Assembly (NCBI GenBank): GCA_040902925.1
Contig: JBBDWJ010000201.1
Location: 1 to 22,160, forward strand
Length of the DNA stretch: 22,160 bases
DNA from: JBBDWJ01 sp040902925
GTDB lineage: Bacteria; Acidobacteriota; Terriglobia; Bryobacterales; UBA6623
Direction: 5' to 3'
A program made the translations under genes and the position numbers. Shown one piece after another: positions 7,869 to 14,699 of this stretch (position 1 is its first letter; the number at the start of each line of letters is the position of its first letter). The notes below the pieces were generated by a model. The model did not search any database and had not been told where the DNA came from. It saw only the letters and a list, made by a program, of their open reading frames with translations.

Positions 7869-9317
7869 TCAGCCCACGGGAGCGATTTTCAGCGTATAAG
7901 CATGAGCGTCGCCGAGTTGGCTGGGCAATGTCACCGTAAGGTTGCTGCCCTCGGCCTGATGCTCCAGCGCGCCTTCGTGCCCGAGCAGTGTGACCGAGGC
8001 TCCTTGTGGCGTGGAAACCGAATCCAGAGTGACCGTTGCCGCGCCTGGCTTCGCGAGTAGAATCGCGTAGAGCGCGTCGCCCTTGCGCGTGAAGCGCACG
8101 TCGATGCCGTCGGCGGTCTTGCCGTCAGCGCGTTCCCATGGGCGGGTGCCGTAGATCGCTTCGCCGTTGGCGGTAAGCCAGATTCCCAGCGCGCGCAGAC
8201 GCTGGGCCTGAATTTCAGGGATGGTGCCATCGGCCATCGGGCCGACATTCAGCAGCAGGTTGCCGTTCTTGCTGACGATGTCGATCAGCAGGTGGATCAG
8301 ATCTTTCTCGCTGATGGTTTGCTCGGGCCCCTCGACCTGGTTGTAGCCTAACGAGTAGCCGAGACCGCGGCAGGTCTCCCACTTCTCCTCGGTGATCTTG
8401 TCCATCTTCTGGTACTCCGGCGTTGTGAAATCCCAATGCCGTCGCGGACTGTCGGGCAGCCGCGTACCAAAGCGGTTGTTGATGGCGCCTTCGGGGAAGC
8501 GATTGTAGTAGTCGGCGAGAATGTGCTCCAGATCGCCCTGCATCGGGTAGGCGATATCGTTCCACAGAATCGCCGGCTGGTAGCGCTCGATCAGCTCGCG
8601 CCAATGCGCGTCGGCGTATTTGGCGTACTCATTGGTGTGGAGAACCGTCGTCCCAACCTCATCGCGCTTGATAATCGGCTGTTCATTGAAGCTCCAATCG
8701 AGGCCGCCCGAATAGTACAGCCCCATGCGCATGTTGTGCGCGCGCACGGCCTCGGTCAGCTCGCCGACAATATCGCGCGAGGCATGCTGCTGGCCGGGTT
8801 CGCGATGCGGGTTGGGCACGTTGCTCGGCCACAGCGTAAAGCCGTCATGGTGTTTGCTCGTCAGCACGACATACTGCGCGCCGATTTCCTCGAACAGCCC
8901 GGCCATCGCGTTGGGATCCCATTTCTGAATCTCCTCGTTGAACTTCGGGATGAAGTCGAGGTAGGCGAAATCTTTGCCGTAGGTTTTGACGTGATGCTCC
9001 TGGGTCGGCGAGCCCTCGATACGCAGCGTGTTGAGATACCACTCCGCGTAGGCGTTGTTCTTGAACCAAACGTCCCAGTCAACTTGATGCAACTGCCCGG
9101 AAGGCGTCGCCCAGGCGGGAACCGAATACAGCCCCCAATGGACAAAGATGCCGAACTTGGCGTCGTTGTACCACTGCGGCGCGGTGTGCTTTTGAATCGA
9201 TTCCCAGGTAGGCTCGTATTGAGCTGTCTCGGTGGGCGCAGGGGCTTCGCCGCCGCAAGCCGATAGCGCTAACAAGAGAAGCGTGATCATCGCTGTTCCG
9301 GAAAACTGCTGTTGCAT
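7869..9317 (-). CDS. GH29 alpha-L-fucosidase, lipoprotein
   Basis: A 482-residue glycoside hydrolase family 29 enzyme that removes alpha-linked L-fucose from glycans. The N-terminus is a lipoprotein signal (MITLLLLALSAC, cysteine 21), so the enzyme is probably anchored on the periplasmic or outer face. Family signatures are the N-terminal WYNDAKFGIFVHWGLYSVPA, TSKHHDGFTLWPS (153-165) and GLYYSGGLDWSF (199-210). The catalytic nucleophile region is PAILWNDIAYP, where D254 aligns with the known nucleophile Asp of the LWND motif. DFTTPEYQ and NGNLLLNVGPMADG follow. A C-terminal beta-sandwich of about 90 residues ends the protein. The length is usual for the family. The start is ATG at 9317 with AAGGAGAG at 9327-9334. 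It is divergent from the PadR gene and has no adjacent transporter. Confidence 0.95.
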   Translation of the reverse strand: MQQQFSGTAMITLLLLALSACGGEAPAPTETAQYEPTWESIQKHTAPQWYNDAKFGIFVHWGLYSVPAWATPSGQLHQVDWDVWFKNNAYAEWYLNTLRIEGSPTQEHHVKTYGKDFAYLDFIPKFNEEIQKWDPNAMAGLFEEIGAQYVVLTSKHHDGFTLWPSNVPNPHREPGQQHASRDIVGELTEAVRAHNMRMGLYYSGGLDWSFNEQPIIKRDEVGTTVLHTNEYAKYADAHWRELIERYQPAILWNDIAYPMQGDLEHILADYYNRFPEGAINNRFGTRLPDSPRRHWDFTTPEYQKMDKITEEKWETCRGLGYSLGYNQVEGPEQTISEKDLIHLLIDIVSKNGNLLLNVGPMADGTIPEIQAQRLRALGIWLTANGEAIYGTRPWERADGKTADGIDVRFTRKGDALYAILLAKPGAATVTLDSVSTPQGASVTLLGHEGALEHQAEGSNLTVTLPSQLGDAHAYTLKIAPVG

Positions 9318-9562
9318 GGGTGGGTTCTCTCCTTGAGGCGGCCATCGCTATCGCTAGAGCCATCGCTAGGAATAGCCGCCGGCCATCGCGACTCGCGGCG
9401 GATGGCCTGGTTCGTAATCGCCAGCAGGAAGCCTAGCACGTCCGCACCGCGAATCGCTAACCGTGGCCCATGCGGAAATCGGCGGCTCGCGCGGTGGCGG
9501 ATGTTCGACAGTTCCGTCGTTAGCGCGCAGCCGTTGACGACGCCGGCACGCCTCGTTCCCTG

Positions 9563-9591
9563 TTGACAGGCTACAGGCCCAGGGTTATTCT
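9563..9591 (+). promoter_or_regulatory. Sigma70-type promoter of the PadR-permease operon
   Basis: TTGACA (9563-9568) is followed after exactly 17 bases by TATTCT (9586-9591, 4 of 6 to consensus). Transcription would begin near 9597-9599, leaving only about 10-12 nt of leader before the ATG at 9609. AGGA at 9598-9601 serves as ribosome binding site. Confidence 0.7.
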
Positions 9592-9599
9592 ACCTGTAG
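9571..9599. promoter_or_regulatory. Palindromic operator candidate overlapping the promoter
   Basis: CTACAGG (9571-9577) and CCTGTAG (9593-9599) form a perfect 7-bp inverted repeat with a 15-base spacer. It spans the promoter spacer, the -10 element and the likely start site. PadR proteins are dimeric winged-helix repressors that commonly bind dyads at their own promoter, so autorepression is a reasonable inference; binding is not shown by sequence alone. Confidence 0.6.
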
Positions 9600-9608
9600 G
9601 AACACAAC

Positions 9609-9947
9609 ATGGCAAAACCCAAAGCAGACGTCCCCTACGGCACGCTTGACCTGCTCGTCCTCAGAACGCTGGAAACCATGGGACCCATGCACGGTTTCGG
9701 CATCGCCCGGCGCATTGAGCAGGTTTCCGAAAGCCTCGTGCATCTCAACCAGGGCTCGATTTACCCTGCCCTGCTCCGCTTGCAGCAAAAAGGCTGGATC
9801 GCGACGAAATGGGGAACCTCTGAGAACGGCCGCCGCGCCAAGTTCTACTCGCTCACCAGGAAGGGCAAACAGCAACTTCACGTGCAGGTCAAAAACTGGG
9901 AGCGCGCCACGGCTCTGGTTAGCCGCTTTTTGGAGGAACCGTCGTGA
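9609..9947 (+). CDS. PadR-family transcriptional regulator
   Basis: A 112-residue cytoplasmic regulator, typical of the short PadR subfamily. The winged helix covers about residues 10-85: GTLDLLVLRTLETMGPMHGF, IARRIEQVSE, LNQGSIYPALLRLQQKGWI and the wing ending AKFYSLTRKGKQQL. A short C-terminal helix (VQVKNWERATALVSRFL) would mediate dimerisation. In acidobacteria these regulators usually sit directly before an ADOP permease gene, as here: its TGA stop overlaps the permease GTG as GTGA. It probably represses this operon through the dyad at its promoter. Because the permease is broken, the regulator may be left without its normal partner, or may still act elsewhere. Confidence 0.95.
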   Translation: MAKPKADVPYGTLDLLVLRTLETMGPMHGFGIARRIEQVSESLVHLNQGSIYPALLRLQQKGWIATKWGTSENGRRAKFYSLTRKGKQQLHVQVKNWERATALVSRFLEEPS

Positions 9948-10570
9948 CGCCGCGCAGCGTGCTGGCCCGGCTGCTGGCTCTGTTTCGCCCACGCCGCCTC
10001 GATCGCGAGCTCGACGCGGAGATTCAGACGCACATCGAGATGGCCGTCGAGGAAAATCTTCGCGCCGGCATGACGCCGCAAGAGGCGCGCCAAATGGCCG
10101 CGCGCAGGTTTGGTCCCGCCGAGCCCATGAAAGAAGAATACCGTGACACCAGAGGCATTCCGATCATCGAAGGGGTGCTCCGCGATTTTCGATTCGCCAT
10201 CCGCTCGTTGCGCCGCAGCCCCGGTTTTGCCGCCATTGCCGTCCTGACCCTGACGATCGGAATCGGAGCCGCTACATCGACCGCGGCCTTCTTCTATGAA
10301 ATGGTGCTTCGCCCGTTTCCTTACCAGGCACCGGAAGAACTGGTCATGGTATGGACGACAATTCCTGATCAAGGCATCGGGCAGGACGGATCGTCGTACC
10401 TGAATATTCAAGATTGGAAGGAACGCAACCGGTCCTTCAGCGGCCTGGCGTTGGTGAGCCGCGACGAATCCGAGACGCTGCTCGGCGGCGAGCGGCCGGT
10501 ACCGGTCCGCGTAGCCCGGGTATCCGAAAACTTATTCCCGGTTCAACGTTGCTCGGTCGAACCTTCTTAG
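9944..10570 (+). pseudogene. ADOP-type FtsX/MacB-like permease, frameshifted and truncated
   Basis: The open frame gives 208 residues of a protein family that is normally about 800 long. It contains the ADOP N-terminal domain (LFRPRRLDRELDAEIQTHIE, then GMTPQEARQMAARRFG), the first transmembrane helix region (LRRSPGFAAIAVLTLTIGIG) and the beginning of the MacB periplasmic core (FPYQAPEELVMVWTT, then VARVSENLFPV). After LFPV the frame turns to QRCSVEPS and stops. The neighbouring frame instead continues with the family-like STLLGRTF, so a frameshift lies near 10535-10550. No permease sequence is seen after about 10565-10575, and the FtsX domains are missing. The start is GTG at 9944, coupled to the PadR stop. 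Function is presumably lost. Confidence 0.85.
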
Positions 10571-10572
10571 CT

Positions 10573-11232
10573 TCAGGGTTTGCGCCAGACGGTGATTTTA
10601 AGGGCGTCGTCTGCGAGCGCAGTATCGCGAAACACAGAGACGAACTCCACACCGAACAGCCTGCCGAGCGATTGCGAAAGGCTGACGAATGCAGGCGTGT
10701 CCTCCCGCCTCGACACGACCAAACCTTTCGGAAGCTTTGCGTTTGCCGGGTAGAACCTTATCTCTCCCTGGCCAGTTACCGAAACTTCCCACTGTGCGGC
10801 AGTGAGAGCCCGCTCGATTTGCCGTGCCAATCGCTCAGTATCGCGCTCCCAAAACGGCACATCGATCACAACCGCTTGTCCGGCAAACGCTCGGGTCGCT
10901 TCAGCAATCTCCACGATTTCATCATCGGTTAGATCCAGCCATCCTTGATTGTCGCGGATCCGCCGAACGTCTGTGTGGATTTCATCGAGTTTTTCCATGA
11001 CAATGCTTGGATCGAGTTGTTCCGCGAGAATCCTATTAAGGATTCTCAGCATCTGCTCCCCTTGCTCTTTGCCGATGCCGCAGACGAACGTAAACGTAGT
11101 GATATGCCCCGTGTTTGCAGGACTACAAGTACCCTTGGTCGTTGCCGGACCTGTTACGGTTTCCTGTGCTAGCGCGACCGTAGAAAGTAAGATCAGAGCG
11201 ACGATCATCATGGCCCAACCATCATTTCTCAT
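10573..11232 (-). CDS. Secreted protein of unknown function with the shared SPANTG motif
   Basis: A 219-residue protein I do not recognise. It begins with a Sec signal peptide (MMIVALILLSTVALA, cleavage before QETV). The motif ETVTGPATT (24-32) and SPANTG (37-42) follows directly, then CGIGKEQGEQMLRILNRILA (51-70), then EQLDPSIVMEKLDEIHTDVR, probably helical. A C-terminal domain (about 115-219) has mixed alpha/beta character: VVIDVPFWERDTERLARQIE, GEIRFYPANAKLPKG and FVSVFRDTALADDALKITVW. C36 and C51 could form a disulphide. The start is ATG at 11232, overlapping the upstream gene by 11 bp, with GGAA four bases before it. The stop is only a few bases from the broken permease. I recall similar GIGKEQG-containing hypothetical proteins from other bacteria, but no function. 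Confidence 0.75.
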   Translation of the reverse strand: MRNDGWAMMIVALILLSTVALAQETVTGPATTKGTCSPANTGHITTFTFVCGIGKEQGEQMLRILNRILAEQLDPSIVMEKLDEIHTDVRRIRDNQGWLDLTDDEIVEIAEATRAFAGQAVVIDVPFWERDTERLARQIERALTAAQWEVSVTGQGEIRFYPANAKLPKGLVVSRREDTPAFVSLSQSLGRLFGVEFVSVFRDTALADDALKITVWRKP

Positions 11233-11581
11233 CAGGTTCCGGTGGCGTTTCCTGCTCTTTTGGTGATACAGGCAACGGTTTTTCTATCCTTATGGATCCT
11301 ATTGTGCCGGTGTTCGCTGGACTACTGTCGCCGTGCGTAGTGGCCGGCCCGGTCACTGTTTCGCCGGCTTCTATTGCGTTGTTTCCGGTCGATTCCGATA
11401 CCGGCTGCGAGGCTAGCTTGTGCTGATGTGCTGCGATCTCCCACAATGCCCCAAACAATAAGGCTCCCACCACCATTGCGATGGCCAGCGATAGACGTGG
11501 GTGCCCGGCGCCGAACACTTCGTACGCAGACTTCAACCATTCCAGCGGATTCAAAAACCACCACCGTCCGAAGCGATTCAT
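11222..11581 (-). CDS. Single-TM protein of unknown function with the shared SPANTG motif
   Basis: A 119-residue protein with a basic, aromatic N-terminus (MNRFGRWWFLNPLEWL), one transmembrane helix (about 29-50, LSLAIAMVVGALLFGALWEI) and an extramembrane tail. The tail carries ETVTGPATT (74-82) and SPANTG (87-92), matching the next gene almost exactly, and ends in a Pro/Glu-rich stretch. By the positive-inside rule the tail should be outside the cytoplasm, placing this motif in the same compartment as that of the secreted partner. It is the first gene of the pair and shares 11 bp with the second. The start is ATG at 11581; no good Shine-Dalgarno sequence is visible, so expression signals are uncertain. 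Confidence 0.65.
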   Translation of the reverse strand: MNRFGRWWFLNPLEWLKSAYEVFGAGHPRLSLAIAMVVGALLFGALWEIAAHQHKLASQPVSESTGNNAIEAGETVTGPATTHGDSSPANTGTIGSIRIEKPLPVSPKEQETPPEPDEK

Positions 11582-12046
11582 GGTACATTCGACTAAGCTG
11601 CTTTCCTCGCAACCATTTCGGCGGGTGCCAGCCGTGATGGATTGGCAGCAGATATCGAAGGCTCGTAATCGCTTTCCGCTCTATATTCTACGTTAGCCGT
11701 TCCGCGGCCGTCCAGGACTCACAATAGGCAGCCCCAAAAAGTCTAGCCACAACGCGCAACGTCGACACCAAACTTTGTATGCAGTCCGCCCCAGACCAAC
11801 GCCGCGAACCGGCCATCCGACGTACCGCGCGGACCGTCTGAAGCCCTCCTACGCACCAAAACTCGGGGGAATTTCGGACTCTGCAACTAGCGATACGGCG
11901 CAATACACCTACCCCCGCGGACGTTTTGCCGCCAGGGAGGACCCGTAACATTTTGGCGGACTAGGCCAACGTTACCAGCACACAAGGCTTACAATGGTCA
12001 GATCTTAACTGCAACGCGCCCCCGCTTCCGGGCGACTCTGGCGAAA
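11582..12046. other. 465-bp divergent intergenic region, no gene seen
   Basis: It lies between the start of the single-TM gene (-) and the start of the four-TM gene (+), so promoters for both should be here, but I could not identify a convincing -35/-10 pair. A minus-strand frame at 11688-11951 is open but has an Arg-rich, uneven composition, no ribosome binding site and no recognisable similarity, so I do not call it. Confidence 0.5.
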
Positions 12047-12886
12047 GTGGATCCCAAATTCGACCTCTCGGCCCTGCTAAAGCCCGGCTTCCTCGGTGCC
12101 GTTTGCGCTCTGATACCTGCGAGCATCCTACTGGTGGGTGTGTGGCGATTCCGGCCAGAGATAGCGCGCCTATACTTCGATTCCCAAGCAAGCAGCCAAT
12201 GGATCCTAAGCGTGGCGTTTTGTGGTGCCATCTACGCGGGCGGTCTCGCGATCCAACTGTTTGCAAGTGCGATCGGCTTTGTAGCGTACGCTATTGGGTA
12301 CTTTCTAGGGTTCCGTCTGATTCGAAAGTATCCATCGGTCGCTGGGTGGAACGAGGTTGGTTTTAGGAAGCTGGCCTCAGAAGTTCTACAACAGTCGGGG
12401 CCGAGCGCGTTGTCGACACAACCCTTGACTGTCGACCAAGCGATCGACCTATTGGTCACACAAGCGGGCGTCGAGGCCGAAAATATCGACAAGGCCAAGG
12501 CCGCTCTCCGCGAGCAGGCTCTCAGCAAGATCGTGGAATTTGCTAGAGCTATGACCGACTATGCCAAAACTCAACTCGATGCAGAGTGGCGCGATTGGTT
12601 TGACGCATTTGCTGATTTGGTCGCAATCGACTGGAACAATATTATGACCGGTTTGGAGTTTATGGCAGTCCCGATCAGCACCTTCGCAGCGATATTCGTC
12701 CTAGGCTTCCTGGGCCAGATTGCGGACGTTTGGTTCTATCTCTCGTTGGCGGCGGGAATAGGCGCTCTCGCCATGATCCTGGGAATCGGTTTTCTCTTTT
12801 GCTGGTATTACCTGTCTGCCACCCGAATCAAGTCTGGCCTGCTACGCCAACTTCGCAGCGCGAATACCCCAATTGGCCAAGAATAA
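12047..12886 (+). CDS. Four-TM membrane protein of unknown function
   Basis: A 279-residue protein I do not recognise. There are about five hydrophobic stretches, read as one helix at 14-34, one or two at 52-90, and two at 203-258 (PISTFAAIFVLGFLGQIADV and LSLAAGIGALAMILGIGFLF). Between them, residues 95-195 form a soluble, mostly helical region with many Ala/Glu/Lys residues (AENIDKAKAALREQALSKIV). The start is GTG at 12047 and no strong Shine-Dalgarno sequence precedes it. The long open frame, hydrophobicity pattern and sensible composition support a real gene. Its G+C is lower than that of the backbone genes. It is divergent from the SPANTG-motif pair and may belong to the same acquired cassette; a functional link is only inferred from location. 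Confidence 0.75.
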   Translation: MDPKFDLSALLKPGFLGAVCALIPASILLVGVWRFRPEIARLYFDSQASSQWILSVAFCGAIYAGGLAIQLFASAIGFVAYAIGYFLGFRLIRKYPSVAGWNEVGFRKLASEVLQQSGPSALSTQPLTVDQAIDLLVTQAGVEAENIDKAKAALREQALSKIVEFARAMTDYAKTQLDAEWRDWFDAFADLVAIDWNNIMTGLEFMAVPISTFAAIFVLGFLGQIADVWFYLSLAAGIGALAMILGIGFLFCWYYLSATRIKSGLLRQLRSANTPIGQE

Positions 12887-13337
12887 ACTGGCAACGCGAG
12901 ACGACTGCTAGGCTTAAATGTTCCGCCTGGTTTGCTAGAGTCGGACCTCCGCATTTGCAGAACCCATTCATTCTCGATCTCTTGCGAGCAGTTGCCGATA
13001 GGGTTATCGTCGCCAGACGTCCGACGTTTCTCTCGCGGATGTCCGCCACGGTCGTGCTCTCCGTCCTGACGTCGGTGTTTGCAGAAGCTCTCAAATGGCG
13101 GCCCGCTCGATCAGCCGCTCAAGCACGACAGACAAGAGCAGAGCGCAACCCGCAGGCGCCTCTCGGCGTCGAAAAGCGCCCGACACCGAATCGCTCTACG
13201 AAAAGCAGTCAGGGACGCGAGGACGCGCACTAACGCCGGGACTCTGGGAATCCGTACACGGAGCGTACACCGTAGGCGTGCCGTTCGCATTCGCTGCGAC
13301 GGCTTCCCTTTAAACTGTCCTTTTTGATTGGTTTAGG
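12887..13337. other. 451-bp region before tRNA-His, no confident gene
   Basis: Nothing here matches a family I know. One plus-strand frame at 13095-13313 is open for 72 codons from ATG (beginning MAARSISRSS, containing RALTPGLWESVHGAYTVGVP and ending FAATASL), but it lacks a ribosome binding site and its base composition is similar in all frames. It could be a small gene, a remnant or chance. The right border of the accessory insert should fall in this stretch or at the tRNA end. Confidence 0.4.
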
Positions 13338-13414
13338 TGGTACTGGCGCCCCGGATCGAACGGGGGACCTCCTGATCCACAATCAGGCGCTCTAACCAGC
13401 TGAGCTACGCCAGC
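13338..13414 (-). tRNA. tRNA-His (GTG anticodon), CCA encoded
   Basis: On the minus strand a full cloverleaf folds: acceptor GCTGGCG with CGCCAGT, D arm GCTC/GAGC, anticodon arm CCTGA-TTGTGGA-TCAGG giving anticodon GTG (His), T arm CCCCG-TTCGATC-CGGGG, and an encoded CCA at 13338-13340. The discriminator base is A73 and the base before position 1 is U, which could extend the acceptor stem by a U:A pair. Almost all tRNA-His have G-1 opposite C73, so this tRNA is atypical for its family. The first acceptor pair is G1:U72. Confidence 0.95.
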
Positions 13415-13449
13415 ACAAATTCAAGGGCAGTGATGAGGGGCTAAACACC

Positions 13450-13479
13450 ATTCTAGCAGCCGCTTTTCGGACCTGCCAA
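13450..13479 (-). promoter_or_regulatory. Promoter of tRNA-His
   Basis: Reading the minus strand, TTGGCA (13474-13479) and TAGAAT (13450-13455), each 5 of 6 to consensus, are 18 bases apart. Transcription would start near 13443, about 30 nt before the tRNA 5' end at 13414. Confidence 0.7.
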
Positions 13480-13674
13480 GTTGCGCAACCCGATCGCGGC
13501 GTTCCCCGTGACCCTCACCGGCAGCCGCTTCCGCTTCGCCTTCGTCTTCGCTCCTGGCGTCGCGCACCCGTTACCCGGTACACTCAGGTGCGTCGCCTGC
13601 GGCCCTGGAATCCACGCCATGGCGCGAGCGGGCCGGCTTTTGCGGTTCGCGCCCATCGAAGGCGGCATCAAACC

Positions 13675-14499
13675 ATGATCCCACGAATTACCACGCTCAC
13701 GCTTCTTCTGATTCTTCTCGGCAGCGCAGTCTGCCCGGCGCAGGAGTACACGCCGCCGCTCTACCGCGCCGGCCATACGCAGGACGCTATCCGCATCGAC
13801 GGCAAGCTCGATGAATTTACCTGGGCGGCGCTGCCGCGCGTGGGGCCGTTTCGCAACATTCGACAGCCCGACAGCGCCGACGCGCTGCCCACGCAAGCGG
13901 CGATGGCTTGGGACAACGACCGCCTCTATGTCGCCTTCACATGCGTTGACCCCGAGCCCTGGGGCACGCTGATGCAGCGCGACCAGTATTTGTGGAACGA
14001 GGAAGTGGTCGAGGTGTTTCTCGATCCCGACGGCGACGGGCACGACTATCCCGAGCTCGAGGTCAGCCCGCACAACATTGTTGTCGACCTGCTGATCCCC
14101 CGCCGGCCCAATGCTTCCACCGACGCGTCGGTCGCGGCGCGTTGGGATATCGAGGGCCTCCAAACGGCCGTCAGCAAGCACGAGGCAGGCTGGGTCGTCG
14201 AAATCGCCATTCCCTGGAAATCGCTCGCTGGCAGCGGCGTGACGAGCGCTCCGAGAGAAGGGGACCGCTGGCGCGTTGGGCTCTACCGCATCGAGCGGCC
14301 AGGCGGCCCGAGCCGCGTCGCGCGCATCGACGAGCTTCAGAAGAAGCTCGAAGGAGTGGCGGAAGGCGCGCAACCCGAGCTCCGCAAAGAGCTCGAGACC
14401 TTGCAAGCCACCAGCCAGGCGCTGGCATGGTCGCCCACGCGCAGAAGCTTCCACGACCCGGAGCGTTTTGGAATTGTTGAATTTGTGCTGCGCCCCTGA
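13675..14499 (+). CDS. Secreted CBM9-like carbohydrate-binding protein
   Basis: A 274-residue exported protein. The signal peptide (ITTLTLLLILLGSAVCPA) ends before QEYTPP. The mature part is a family 9-like carbohydrate-binding/DOMON-type beta-sandwich: IRIDGKLDEFTWAALPRVGP (39-58), AMAWDNDRLYVAFTCVDPEP, then EEVVEVFLDPDGDGHDYPEL, VVEIAIPWKSL and RWRVGLYRIERPGG. The last part includes a charged helical insertion (DELQKKLEGVAEG) before SFHDPERFGIVEF. It probably binds sugars or polysaccharide in the periplasm; no catalytic domain is attached. The start is ATG at 13675, with GAAGG about 12 bases upstream. An in-frame upstream extension to 13588 would bury the signal peptide and is rejected. It is monocistronic. 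Confidence 0.9.
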   Translation: MIPRITTLTLLLILLGSAVCPAQEYTPPLYRAGHTQDAIRIDGKLDEFTWAALPRVGPFRNIRQPDSADALPTQAAMAWDNDRLYVAFTCVDPEPWGTLMQRDQYLWNEEVVEVFLDPDGDGHDYPELEVSPHNIVVDLLIPRRPNASTDASVAARWDIEGLQTAVSKHEAGWVVEIAIPWKSLAGSGVTSAPREGDRWRVGLYRIERPGGPSRVARIDELQKKLEGVAEGAQPELRKELETLQATSQALAWSPTRRSFHDPERFGIVEFVLRP

Positions 14500-14547
14500 C
14501 CGGCTCCGGGCTCGATCGCCGCGGCTACAAGCGTCACCCGAACGTGA

Positions 14548-14587
14548 GGACCGGTACTCTTGCCGGTCCTTCGGCGCGTAGCGCCGA
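14548..14587. terminator. Two adjacent hairpins after the CBM9-like gene
   Basis: GGACCGG/CCGGTCC (14548-14554 with 14563-14569) and TCGGCGC/GCGCCGA (14571-14577 with 14581-14587) are perfect 7-bp stems one base apart, starting 48 bp after the stop codon. There is no T-tract, so they may be 3'-end stabilisers, a terminator of another kind, or a degenerate REP-like pair. Confidence 0.4.
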
Positions 14588-14699
14588 CGACAATCCGCGA
14601 CACCAGGGCTCTGTTTCCCGTGTAGGCACCTTTTCTCTGCGAGCGCTTTCTGTACCGAGCAGGGCAAGACGCCCGCAGCCAGAAAAATAAGGAGGACGG

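Larger units (their letters stand above)
10571..13337. other. Low-GC accessory insert between broken permease and tRNA-His
   Basis: This segment is visibly poorer in G+C than both flanks (for example 10981-11040 and 12541-12720). It begins where the permease reading is lost and ends at the 3' end of a tRNA gene. It holds two overlapping minus-strand genes and one plus-strand membrane protein gene, none matching a family I recognise. I saw no integrase, transposase, relaxase or phage structural gene, and no clear copy of the tRNA 3' end at the left border. Horizontal acquisition is inferred from composition, content and the truncated neighbour. Confidence 0.55.

Noticed and set aside
9341..9367. 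Repeated GCCATCGCT between fucosidase and padR
   Set aside because: Only two short copies plus a partial one; too little to call a repeat array or regulatory site.
10414..10932. Plus-strand frame running from the permease remnant into the insert
   Set aside because: Only its first part (STLLGRTF) is meaningful, as the frameshifted permease. The rest is antisense to the 219-aa gene.
13453..14667. 404-codon minus-strand frame opposite the CBM9-like gene
   Set aside because: Antisense shadow of a well-supported CBM9-like protein with signal peptide.
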